A stretch of DNA of 64,000 nt from Asanoa sp. WMMD1127 (GTDB taxonomy: Bacteria; Actinomycetota; Actinomycetes; Mycobacteriales; Micromonosporaceae): the NCBI RefSeq assembly GCF_029626225.1, contig NZ_JARUBP010000001.1, positions 7,316,001 to 7,380,000 of the forward strand, in the 5' to 3' direction. How positions within the stretch are numbered: the stretch's first letter is position 1; each line of letters begins with the position of its first letter. Below the pieces are notes generated by a model. The model did no database searches and was not told the origin of the DNA. It saw nothing but the letters and a program-made list of their open reading frames with translations. This document shows, piece by piece, positions 53,694 to 61,633 of the stretch. The translations under genes and the position numbers were made by a program.

Positions 53694-53722
53694 TTGTCGT
53701 TACGGCGGAATGACCCTAGTTT
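53694..53722 (+). promoter_or_regulatory. promoter of the leaderless prenyl synthase gene
   Basis: TTGTCG (53694-53699), 17-nt spacer, TAGTTT (53717-53722), then 6 nt to the GTG. There is no Shine-Dalgarno, so transcription should start at the start codon. Confidence 0.7.
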
Positions 53723-53728
53723 CGGGGC

Positions 53729-54871
53729 GTGACCGAGCCGACGAGCCCATCCGACGCCGCCGGCCCGGGCCCGGCCGGCCCCAGCCGGCCGATCGCCGCC
53801 ACGAGCGTGCCCGCCACCGACCGGGTCCACCTCCGGCAGCGGGTCGACCATTCGCTGGCCTGGTTCCTGGCCGACCGGCGGGCGTGGATGGCCAAGGTCG
53901 ACAGCGCGCTCGCGCCGGTCGCCGACGCGATCGAGGGCTTCGTGCTGCGGGGTGGCAAGCGGCTGCGGCCGGCGTTCGGCTACTGGGGGTTCCGCGGCGC
54001 CGGCGGGCACGACTCCGACCAGGTGGTGACCGCGCTGGCGGCGCTGGAGCTGGTCCAGGCCAGCGCGCTGATCCATGACGACCTGATCGACCGCTCCGAC
54101 ACCCGGCGCGGCGAGCCCGCGGTGCACCGCCGCTTCGCGGGCCGGCACCGCGACCACGGCTGGTCCGGCGACGCCGACGGCTTCGGCGACTCCGCCGCCG
54201 TCCTGCTGGGTGACCTGTGCCTGGTCTGGTCCGACGAGCTGCTGCACGCCGGCGGCCTCGACCCCGAGGCGCTCTTCCGCGCCCGCCCGGTATTCGACGA
54301 GATGCGCACGGAGGTGACGATCGGCCAGTACCTCGACGTGCTCACCCAGGTCACCGGCAACACCTCGATCGAGCGCGCCGGCAAGGTCGCCCGCCTGAAG
54401 TCGGCGAAATACACGGTCGAACGCCCGCTCCTGCTCGGCGCCGCGCTCGCGGCCGCGCCGGAGCCGGTCGCCGCCGCCTACTCGAGCTACGGCCTGCCGC
54501 TGGGCGAGGCCTTCCAGCTCCGCGACGACATGCTGGGCGTCTTCGGCGATCCGGCGCTGACCGGCAAGCCGGCCGGCGACGACCTCCGCGAGGGCAAGCG
54601 CACCTTCCTGGTCGCGGCCGCCTTCGAAGCCGCCGACGAGCCGGGCCGCGCCGACCTCCAACAGCTGCTCGGCGCGCCCGACCTGGACGCGGCCGGCATC
54701 ACCCGCCTCCGCGAGGTGATCGTCCTCAGCGGCGCCGCCGAACGCACCGAACGGCGCATCACCGCCCTCCTGGACCTGGCACTGTCGGCGATCGACGCGG
54801 CCCCGATCGAGGTCGAGGCCAGGGACGCCCTGATCGACCTGGCCCACGCGGCCACGACCCGCACGGACTGA
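53729..54871 (+). CDS. idsA: polyprenyl diphosphate synthase (GGPP synthase type, IdsA/CrtE)
   Basis: Trans-prenyltransferase of 380 residues. The first Asp-rich motif is ALIHDDLIDRSDTRRG (DDxxD, about residue 118), with GGKRLRP upstream and the second Asp-rich region QLRDDMLGVFGD near 270. It probably makes geranylgeranyl diphosphate, which would feed the carotenoid genes. Product length cannot be fixed by eye. It corresponds in position to mycobacterial idsA2 (Rv2173). Confidence 0.9.
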   Translation: MTEPTSPSDAAGPGPAGPSRPIAATSVPATDRVHLRQRVDHSLAWFLADRRAWMAKVDSALAPVADAIEGFVLRGGKRLRPAFGYWGFRGAGGHDSDQVVTALAALELVQASALIHDDLIDRSDTRRGEPAVHRRFAGRHRDHGWSGDADGFGDSAAVLLGDLCLVWSDELLHAGGLDPEALFRARPVFDEMRTEVTIGQYLDVLTQVTGNTSIERAGKVARLKSAKYTVERPLLLGAALAAAPEPVAAAYSSYGLPLGEAFQLRDDMLGVFGDPALTGKPAGDDLREGKRTFLVAAAFEAADEPGRADLQQLLGAPDLDAAGITRLREVIVLSGAAERTERRITALLDLALSAIDAAPIEVEARDALIDLAHAATTRTD

Positions 54872-55080
54872 CCTCGCCAGGAAGGATCGCCGCGAGCGGA
54901 AATCCGGCGACGGCGCCGAAGGCACCCACCAGTCGCACCGCGGCCATGCGCTGGAACGGCGAGCCCGGGCAGGGTGGTCGGTGGTCGCGGGCCCGTCCGC
55001 GGCGGTGGCTCGTCGGCCGGCAGGCAGTCGCCGGGCGGCGGCGGGAAGCAGGCCCTGGCGAGCGTGGGATCATCGACGGC

Positions 55081-56664
55081 GTGCGTGGCCTGGACGGCCC
55101 GTGGGGTCTGCGCGTCGCCGGGCTTGTCGGGGTCGCTGTTGTCGCCGCTGGGGCATACGGAGCGGGGGCGTTGCCGGGGCGGGATCCCGGTGCGGGGCTG
55201 CGTGGTGCCGGGAGCCCGGACGCCGGGTACTGGTGGGGGTTGGCCGCCTGGGTGGTCGGTCTCACGATTCTGTCCGGCGCCTGGTGGCGGCTCGGGAACC
55301 GGCTCGCGCAGGTCAGCAGCCGTTGGTTGATCGTCACTGGCGCGCTGTGGGCCGTGCCGTTGCTGTTCGCGCCGCCGTTGGCCAGTCGGGACGTCTACTC
55401 CTACGCCTGCCAGGGGGAGATCTGGCGTGCCGGGCTCGATCCTTATGCGGTCGGCGCCGCTGACGGGGGGTGTCCCTGGGCGTACGCGGTGCCTAATCTC
55501 TGGCAGCACACGCCCGCGCCCTACGGGCCCGTCGGGATCGCGTTGTCGGGCGCGGCCGCGACGGTCGGCCGGGCCGTCGGTGGGCCGGCCGATCATCAGC
55601 TGCTCGCGGCGGTCAGCCTGCTCCGGGTCGTCGCGCTCATCGGTGGCGTGTTGATCGCCGCGTACGCCGGGCGGCTCGCCACCGCCGCCGGTGTCGATGC
55701 CGGCGCCGCGCGTTGGCTCGGGCTGCTCTCGCCGCTCGTCGCGGTCCATCTGGTCTCCGGCGCGCACAACGACGCCATCACCGCCGGGCTCGTCGTGGCC
55801 GCCCTCGCGGTCGCCGTCCCGGCCGCCGGACGGCGGGGCGCATCGGTCGCCCAGGCTGCCGGCGGGGACCACTCCCCACTACGCCGCGCGGGAGCGGGCA
55901 TCGCCGCCGGGGCGTTCCTCGGCCTTGCCGTCGGGGTCAAGGTCACCGCCCTCATCGCCTTGCCGTTCGTGGTGCTCCTCGTCGCCGGACAACAGCTGCG
56001 CCGCAGCGAGCACGGCTGGCGGAACATCGCCGGGTCCGCCGCCGTCGTGACCGGCACGGCGGCATCGGTGTTCGCCGCCGCCAGCCTCGCCACCGGCCTC
56101 GACCTCGGCTGGATCGGGGCGCTCTCCGACACCGGCAGCCTGATCCAGTGGACCTCGCTGCCGACGGGCATCGGCATGGCCTTCGGCTACCTGTTCCGCG
56201 CAGCCGGCTGGCCCGGCGCGGTCGACCCCGCGATCGACATCGCCCGCATCTGCGGCGTCGCAGCGCTGGCGGCGATCGGCCTCGCACTCTGCTGGCGAGC
56301 GCTGCGAGCCACGCTGGGGCGTCCCAGCCAAGCTGACGCGCACGACCACGGTGCTGACGGAACCCGGAAGGTCATCGCGGCATGCGGGTGGGCATTGGCC
56401 GCGGCCACGATCCTGCTTCCGGTCTTCTACCCCTGGTACGCGCTCGCGCCCCTGGCCGTCCTCGCGTGCGCCACCCCACCCGGCCGAACCCGCACCGGCC
56501 TGGCCATCGCCGCCCTCGCGATCACCGCGCTCGTCCTGCCCAACGGCCTCGGCCTGGCGGTCCTCACGAAACTCCCCGGCGCCATCCTCGACGTCGTCAT
56601 CGTCGTCGCCCTCGCCTACCGCTTCCGCGGCCGTCTCAGCCTCGACAAGCCGGCACAGACCTGA
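55081..56664 (+). CDS. polyprenol phosphomannose-dependent alpha-1,6-mannosyltransferase (MptA/MptB family)
   Basis: GT-C glycosyltransferase of 527 residues with about 12-13 membrane helices. The first extracytoplasmic loop carries the catalytic-type acidic motif ASRDVYSYACQGEIWRAGLDPYAVG, followed by NLWQHTPAPYGPVGI and the SGAHNDAITAGL segment typical of the family. It extends mannan cores of envelope lipoglycans using lipid-linked mannose. GTG 55081 is the first in-frame start, with a poor Shine-Dalgarno. It matches mycobacterial mptA (Rv2174) in gene order. Confidence 0.87.
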   Translation: MRGLDGPWGLRVAGLVGVAVVAAGAYGAGALPGRDPGAGLRGAGSPDAGYWWGLAAWVVGLTILSGAWWRLGNRLAQVSSRWLIVTGALWAVPLLFAPPLASRDVYSYACQGEIWRAGLDPYAVGAADGGCPWAYAVPNLWQHTPAPYGPVGIALSGAAATVGRAVGGPADHQLLAAVSLLRVVALIGGVLIAAYAGRLATAAGVDAGAARWLGLLSPLVAVHLVSGAHNDAITAGLVVAALAVAVPAAGRRGASVAQAAGGDHSPLRRAGAGIAAGAFLGLAVGVKVTALIALPFVVLLVAGQQLRRSEHGWRNIAGSAAVVTGTAASVFAAASLATGLDLGWIGALSDTGSLIQWTSLPTGIGMAFGYLFRAAGWPGAVDPAIDIARICGVAALAAIGLALCWRALRATLGRPSQADAHDHGADGTRKVIAACGWALAAATILLPVFYPWYALAPLAVLACATPPGRTRTGLAIAALAITALVLPNGLGLAVLTKLPGAILDVVIVVALAYRFRGRLSLDKPAQT

Positions 56665-56684
56665 CCCGCCGCCCGACCATAACC

Positions 56685-56795
56685 ACGACCACGGCGCGCG
56701 ACCACGACCACGGACGGCCACGGCACGGCACGGCGCGCGAACACGACCACGGCCACGGCGCTCGACCACGACCACGACCAAACGAGCCACGCCAG
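56685..56795. repeat. imperfect ACGACC/CCACGG short-sequence repeat
   Basis: Runs of 6-bp units (CCACGA, CCACGG) fill the intergenic gap between convergent genes, with interruptions. Array length could vary by slippage. Confidence 0.75.
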
Positions 56796-56874
56796 AACCG
56801 CCGACGATCCCGAGGCCGCACCTACAGCCCCTGCCTGACCCGGGCATGCCCGAAGCCAAACCGCAGGGCCATCG

Positions 56875-57231
56875 CTAGCGCTTGCGGAGCCACCGCAGCA
56901 GCCAGGACGTGCCGTCCCCCGCCGCCGGTTCCCGCTGCACCCCGCGCCGACCCCAGTACACCCACAGCGACAACGTCCCCAACACCAGCGCGAACCCGAA
57001 GAACAGATCCTCGACCGGCGCGTACACGAGACGAAGTCCGACGATCGCGGCCGGGTCGTAGCGGACGATGTCGCGGCCCGTCAGGATCCCGTTCGACAGG
57101 AGCTGGAAGAACACGATGATCGGGTACGTGGCCCAGAAGACGGTGCGGGTCACCAGGCGGGTACGCAGGACGAAGAGGTCCAGGATCACGGCGCAGACGA
57201 CCCCGACCAGGGCCGCCGTCGTGTAGGTCAT
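56875..57231 (-). CDS. lycopene cyclase domain protein, second subunit (CrtYd-like)
   Basis: Small three-helix membrane protein of 118 residues: MTYTTAALVGVVCAVILDL, ATYPIIVFFQLLSNGILTGR, then the catalytic-type acidic motif YAPVEDLFFGFALVLGTLSLWVY and a basic C terminus. Actinobacterial lycopene cyclases are heterodimers of such proteins. Beta (CrtYc/Yd) versus C50 (CrtYe/Yf) type cannot be settled by eye. ATG 57231 overlaps the stop of the first subunit (ATGA). Confidence 0.85.
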   Translation of the reverse strand: MTYTTAALVGVVCAVILDLFVLRTRLVTRTVFWATYPIIVFFQLLSNGILTGRDIVRYDPAAIVGLRLVYAPVEDLFFGFALVLGTLSLWVYWGRRGVQREPAAGDGTSWLLRWLRKR

Positions 57232-57551
57232 TCGTCGCCCGCCGGCAGGCGCAGCACGGCGCGGACGGCTTCGAAGCCGAGGATCGCGCACAGGGGTACG
57301 ACCAGGAAGAACAGCAGCTCGTCGAGCGGCAGCCCGCCGGGCAGCAGCACGCCGGTGGTCTGGCGGGGGTCGAAGGACCAGTGGCCCGCGGCGATGGCGG
57401 CGATGTCCCAGGCGGCGAAGACGCCCATCACCGGCAGCACGGTCAGCAGGAGCCGCCGCCAGCGGCGCAGGACGTTGACCCGAAGGACCGGCTCCAGCCA
57501 GAGGGCGCCGGCCAGGCAGCCGACGAGGACCGCCAGGTAAGCGAACCGCAA
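57228..57551 (-). CDS. lycopene cyclase domain protein, first subunit (CrtYc-like)
   Basis: Three-helix membrane protein of 107 residues: LRFAYLAVLVGCLAGALWLEPVLRV, VLPVMGVFAAWDIAAIAAGHWSFD, and the motif LPGGLPLDELLFFLVVPLCAILGFEAVRAV. The start is taken as TTG 57551, two bases after the Rv2175c-like stop, because homologues begin at this point and no ATG or GTG is nearby. Translation is probably coupled to the upstream gene. It pairs with the CrtYd-like gene as a split cyclase. Confidence 0.8.
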   Translation of the reverse strand: MRFAYLAVLVGCLAGALWLEPVLRVNVLRRWRRLLLTVLPVMGVFAAWDIAAIAAGHWSFDPRQTTGVLLPGGLPLDELLFFLVVPLCAILGFEAVRAVLRLPAGDE

Positions 57552-57553
57552 CG

Positions 57554-57895
57554 TCAGAAGCCGAGCGCCTGGGCCCGGCGCTTGACCTCGGTGGCCTGGT
57601 CGCCGCCGAGGGCCACCGCTGGGAAGCCGGGCAGCGTCTCGTCCTCGGAGTAGAGCCACCGCAGGCACTCTTCGTCGTTGTACCCAGCGTCGTGCAGCAA
57701 CGTGATGACACCCGGCAGGTGCTTGAGCACGGTGCGGTTGGCCACCAGCTCGGCCGGCACCCGCAGGATGCCCTCACGGCGGACCGCCAGCAGCGAGCCG
57801 TCGCGGACCATCTGGTTCACCTTGCTGATCGACACGTCGAGGCGCTCCGCCACGTCGGGCAAGGGCAGCCACTGAGCGGGAACGGTTTCGGTCAC
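57554..57895 (-). CDS. Rv2175c-family DNA-binding protein
   Basis: Winged/MerR-like helix-turn-helix protein of 113 residues: LPLPDVAERLDVSISKVNQMVRDGSLLAVRREGILRVPAELVAN, then a C-terminal helical part (GVITLLHDAGYNDEECLRWLYSEDETLPG) typical of the Rv2175c family. In M. tuberculosis this protein is a substrate of the divergently encoded kinase PknL, and pknL is likewise nearby here on the opposite strand. Phosphorylation is expected to release DNA. GTG 57895. Confidence 0.9.
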   Translation of the reverse strand: MTETVPAQWLPLPDVAERLDVSISKVNQMVRDGSLLAVRREGILRVPAELVANRTVLKHLPGVITLLHDAGYNDEECLRWLYSEDETLPGFPAVALGGDQATEVKRRAQALGF

Positions 57896-57987
57896 CCGCT
57901 CACATTGCCACGCCGACGCGGCGCGACACCACCGAACCACCCGGTACGGGTTACCGAGCCCGCCGGACGATCATTTCGGAAGGACCT

Positions 57988-58671
57988 ATGACCACCTGGC
58001 GGGGTGTGCGCAAAGAGGTCGTCGGCGCGTGGCGGTCGGTGCAGTACGACCTGTCCCGCGTCCGGCGGTCGCGTCGCACGGACGGCGAGGAGACCACCGA
58101 GCTGATCTTCCCGGAGCGCAGCCGGCCACCTCGGCGGCTGGCCGCCACGGGCGCGTTCGTCCTGGTCAGCCTGGCCGGGGCGGTCGGCACGTACGTCGCG
58201 GTCGTCAGCGGCCTCGGCGCCCTCCTCGAGCCGGCCGACCAGAACCGGCAGGAGGAGAAGCCCGCCGCGATCCTGGCGGAGGCCGACGGCACCGGACGCC
58301 GCCCGGCGCAGGCCCGCCCCGACGACCCGACGACCATCCGGATCGCCCGCCAGGGTGGCCCCCTCACCGTCGCCGGCCGCGAGGCCGCGGCCGGTCGCGC
58401 CGCTTCAGACGGCCAGCGGCGCGGCGACGACGGACCAGCCGCGAAGCCGGCGCTCCCCCGCGGCGTCCCGATGCCCGAAGAGTCGGAAGACCCCGACACA
58501 CCGGCACCGACCGCCAGCGCGACGGAGTCTCCGACCCCGAGCCCGGCGCCGAGCGAAACCGCGTCCCCGACGCCCACCCCCGACGACGAGCACAGCGCCG
58601 AACCGTCCACCGACCCCACCGGTGAACGGCGCCACCGACACCACCGCCGCGACCAGGACGAAAACCCCTGA
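57988..58671 (+). CDS. single-pass membrane protein with Pro/Ser/Thr-rich extracytoplasmic tail
   Basis: Not a family I recognise. Residues 1-50 are basic and cytoplasmic, a membrane helix spans about 52-76 (ATGAFVLVSLAGAVGTYVAVV), and the outer part is low-complexity with a TPSPAPSETASPTPTP stretch and a His/Arg-rich end. It has 227 residues. ATG with GGAAGGA 5 nt upstream. It lies between the Rv2175c gene and pknL, so it could be a PknL partner or target, but this rests only on position. Confidence 0.75.
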   Translation: MTTWRGVRKEVVGAWRSVQYDLSRVRRSRRTDGEETTELIFPERSRPPRRLAATGAFVLVSLAGAVGTYVAVVSGLGALLEPADQNRQEEKPAAILAEADGTGRRPAQARPDDPTTIRIARQGGPLTVAGREAAAGRAASDGQRRGDDGPAAKPALPRGVPMPEESEDPDTPAPTASATESPTPSPAPSETASPTPTPDDEHSAEPSTDPTGERRHRHHRRDQDENP

Positions 58672-58744
58672 ATGCGCGGTTACCGGTGAAGTTGCCGGCA
58701 CGGCTGTGTCGCACCGACCGGAGAGGCACATAGACTCCCTGCCG

Positions 58745-60727
58745 ATGGACATCCAGGTCGCTGACTCGCTCTTGGGCACGCTGGTCGACGGGCGTTACCG
58801 CATCCGTGGCCGCGTGGCCCGTGGCGGCATGGCGACCGTCTACACGGCGACCGACGAGCGCCTCGAGCGCACGGTCGCCCTGAAGATCATTCATCCGACC
58901 CAGGCGCGCGATCCCCAGTTCCTCGAGCGGTTCACCGACGAGGCCAAGACGATCGCCCGGCTGACCCACCCCAACGTGGTCGCCGTCTACGACCAGGGCC
59001 ACCATTCGGGCCTGCCCTACCTGGTCATGGAGTACGTGCGCGGCCACACCCTGCGCGACGTGCTGGCCCAGCGGCGCCGGCTCAACCCGGGTGAGGCGCT
59101 GGCGATCCTCGAGCAGATGCTCGCCGCGATCTCCGCCGCCCACCGCGCCGGCCTCGTGCACCGCGACGTCAAGCCCGAGAACGTGCTCGTCGCCGAGGCG
59201 CCCAGCGGCGGCCCCGGCAACCTGGTCGACAGCGTGGTCAAGGTGGCCGACTTCGGCCTGGCCCGCGCGGTCGAGGCCAGCGCCACCGACGCCGACGGCG
59301 GCCAGCTGATGGCCACGGTCGCCTACGTCGCGCCGGAGCTCGTCACCGACGGTCGCGCCGATCCGCGCAGCGACGTCTACTCGGCCGGCATCGTGCTGTT
59401 CGAGATGCTCACCGGCCGGGTCCCCTACGACGGCGCGCAGCCGGTCGAGGTCGCCTGGCAGCACGTCGACCGGGACGTGCCGGCGCCCTCCTCGCTGGTG
59501 CCCGGCATCCCGCCGGTCGTCGACGAGCTGGTCGCCCGGGCCACCCGGCGCGACCCGCAGAGCCGGCCGACCGACGCCGGGGCCTTCCTGTCGCAGGTGC
59601 AGGTCGCCCGCGACGACCTGGGCACGGCCAACGCCAACACCGCGGTGCTGCGGCAGGTCTCCGACCGCACGGTGACGATCCCCCGGGTGGCCGGCGAGCC
59701 GGCGCGGCCGTCCTGGGCCCGCCTCCCCGGTCAGGCCGAGCCGCCGGCGACCGGCCGGCGCCGCGCGCCCGAGCCGGACGACTACGACGACTACGACGAC
59801 GGCGGCGGTGGCCTGCGCGGCCGGATCGGCGAGCGCTACCGCATGGTGATGGCCAACCCCCGGGGCCGGATGGCGGTCGCCGCGGCGATCGTGGTGGTCG
59901 GCCTGGTCGCCGCGATCAGCGGCTGGTGGTGGGGCATGGGCCGCTACACGGTCGCGCCGCAGCTCGCGACGATGACCAAGGCGGCCGCGCAGGAGCAGGC
60001 GACGCGGGGCGGTTTCACGATCGCCTACGGGCCGGCCCAGTTCGACGAGCGCGTGGAGAAGGACGTCGTGCTCAGCCAGAGCCCCGCGGCCGCCGGCCGG
60101 ATCCTCAAGGGCGGCACGATCACGCTGGTGCTCTCGCTCGGTCCGGAGCGCTACGAGGTGCCCGACGTGGTCGGCCTGACGCTCGACCTGGCCACCGCCC
60201 AGCTCGAGGAGGCGAAGCTCCAGATCGCCAAGGGCGCCGACCGCTACGACGACAACCTGCCCAAGGGCGTCGTGGTCGCGGTCGACCCGGAGCCGGGCAC
60301 CGAGACCAAGCCCGGCGACAAGATCACCGTGTTCGTCAGCAAGGGCAAGGCGCCGCTGACGGTGCCGCGCGTCGTGGGCAAGAACGTCAACGAGGCGCGT
60401 ACGGAGCTGGTGGGTCTCGGTCTCGAGCCGTTGATCTCCTACAAGCAGTCCGACCAGCCGCGCGACACGGTGATCAAGCAGACGCCGATCGACGGCGCCG
60501 GCGTGGAGCCGGGCGCCAAGATCGAGCTGCAGGTCAGCGAGGGTCCGCCGCAGCTGCTCGTGCCCCGGCTGATCGGCCTGCCCTGCCAGCAGGCGGTGCA
60601 GCAGCTCCAGGGCATGGGGCTGACGCCGAACCCGCAGATCAACCCCAACGGCACCGTGTTCGCCCAGCAGCCCAACGAGAACACGCCGGTGGCTCCGCAG
60701 AGCCAGGTCGTACTGTTCTGCCAGTGA
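58745..60727 (+). CDS. pknL: PASTA-domain Ser/Thr protein kinase PknL
   Basis: Eukaryotic-like kinase with all catalytic elements: GRVARGGMATVY loop (about 24), ALKII lysine, HRDVKPENV (about 141), DFG (about 168), an activation loop with Thr residues (SATDADGGQLMATVAYVAPE). An acidic juxtamembrane segment, one membrane helix (about 378-397) and four extracytoplasmic PASTA repeats (about 400-660) follow. PASTA domains sense muropeptides or lipid II. It has 660 residues. A TAGACT box lies 8 nt before the ATG. It is coupled to the nfo gene by a 4-nt overlap. Confidence 0.94.
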   Translation: MDIQVADSLLGTLVDGRYRIRGRVARGGMATVYTATDERLERTVALKIIHPTQARDPQFLERFTDEAKTIARLTHPNVVAVYDQGHHSGLPYLVMEYVRGHTLRDVLAQRRRLNPGEALAILEQMLAAISAAHRAGLVHRDVKPENVLVAEAPSGGPGNLVDSVVKVADFGLARAVEASATDADGGQLMATVAYVAPELVTDGRADPRSDVYSAGIVLFEMLTGRVPYDGAQPVEVAWQHVDRDVPAPSSLVPGIPPVVDELVARATRRDPQSRPTDAGAFLSQVQVARDDLGTANANTAVLRQVSDRTVTIPRVAGEPARPSWARLPGQAEPPATGRRRAPEPDDYDDYDDGGGGLRGRIGERYRMVMANPRGRMAVAAAIVVVGLVAAISGWWWGMGRYTVAPQLATMTKAAAQEQATRGGFTIAYGPAQFDERVEKDVVLSQSPAAAGRILKGGTITLVLSLGPERYEVPDVVGLTLDLATAQLEEAKLQIAKGADRYDDNLPKGVVVAVDPEPGTETKPGDKITVFVSKGKAPLTVPRVVGKNVNEARTELVGLGLEPLISYKQSDQPRDTVIKQTPIDGAGVEPGAKIELQVSEGPPQLLVPRLIGLPCQQAVQQLQGMGLTPNPQINPNGTVFAQQPNENTPVAPQSQVVLFCQ

Positions 60728-61575
60728 CCGATCGACCGCTGGGCTCGCACACGCCCACCGCCGGGGGCATCGCGAAGACCGCGCTGCCCTACCTCGACGC
60801 GGCCGGGTCCGGGGCGGCCCAGGTCTACGTGTCGAACTCGCGCGGCTGGGCGCTGCCGCCCGGTGACCCGGCGCAGGACGCGCTGTTCCGGGAGGGCTGC
60901 GAGGAGCGCGGCGTCCCGGTGTACGTGCACGCCTCGCTCCTGGTCAACCTCGGCTCACCGACCGCGGCCACCGTCGAACGCTCGGCCGCGACGCTGGCCC
61001 ACGCGCTGGCCCGGGGCACGGCGATCGGCGCCCGCGCGGTCGTCTTCCACGCCGGGAGCGCGGTCGACCCGGCCCACTACGACGCGGCTCTCAAGCAGGT
61101 ACGCGAGGCGCTGCTCCCGCTGCTCGACCGCGCGGACGGGCCGGAGCTGCTGGTCGAGCCGAGCGCCGGCGGCGGACGGTCACTGGCGTCCAAGGTCGAG
61201 CACCTGGCGGACTATTTCGAGACCGTCGACCGCCATCCCCGCCTCGGCGTCTGCTTCGACACCTGCCACGCCTGGGCCGCCGGTCACGACCTGGCCGCGC
61301 CGGGCGGCATGACCGCCACGCTGGACCTGCTCACGGAGACGGTCGGCCCGGGCCGGCTGCGCCTCGTGCACGCCAACGACTCCAAGGACACCTGCGGCTC
61401 CCTGCGCGACCGCCACGAGACCATCGGCCAGGGGACGATCGGCACGTCCGCATTCGCGGAGCTGCTCCGCCACCCGTCCACCGCCGGCCTCCCGGTGATC
61501 GTGGAGACCCCGTCCGGCAAGGCGCACGAGGGCCACGCCGCCGACATCGCCACCCTGCGCGACCTCCTGCCCTAG
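60724..61575 (+). CDS. nfo: deoxyribonuclease IV (endonuclease IV, AP endonuclease)
   Basis: TIM-barrel AP endonuclease of 283 residues for base-excision repair. Zinc-ligand motifs: VYVHASLLVNLGSP, ARAVVFHAGS, LLVEPSAGGG, CFDTCHAWAAGHD, VHANDSKDTCGSLRDRHETIGQG and IVETPSG. GTG 60724 overlaps the pknL stop by 4 nt, an unusual partner for a signalling kinase. The gene ends inside a hairpin shared with the convergent MFS gene. Confidence 0.93.
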   Translation: MTDRPLGSHTPTAGGIAKTALPYLDAAGSGAAQVYVSNSRGWALPPGDPAQDALFREGCEERGVPVYVHASLLVNLGSPTAATVERSAATLAHALARGTAIGARAVVFHAGSAVDPAHYDAALKQVREALLPLLDRADGPELLVEPSAGGGRSLASKVEHLADYFETVDRHPRLGVCFDTCHAWAAGHDLAAPGGMTATLDLLTETVGPGRLRLVHANDSKDTCGSLRDRHETIGQGTIGTSAFAELLRHPSTAGLPVIVETPSGKAHEGHAADIATLRDLLP

Positions 61576-61633
61576 TTCCGGCCAAGCCGATCGAACGCCG
61601 CAGCGCCGGCTTCGCCAGCCCGCTCCGGAACTA
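61573..61633. terminator. bidirectional terminator containing both stop codons
   Basis: TAGTTCCGG (61573-61581) pairs with CCGGAACTA (61625-61633). The left TAG is the nfo stop and the right arm, read on the minus strand, starts with the MFS TAG stop. Inner arms AAGCC/GGCTT strengthen the fold. Confidence 0.65.
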
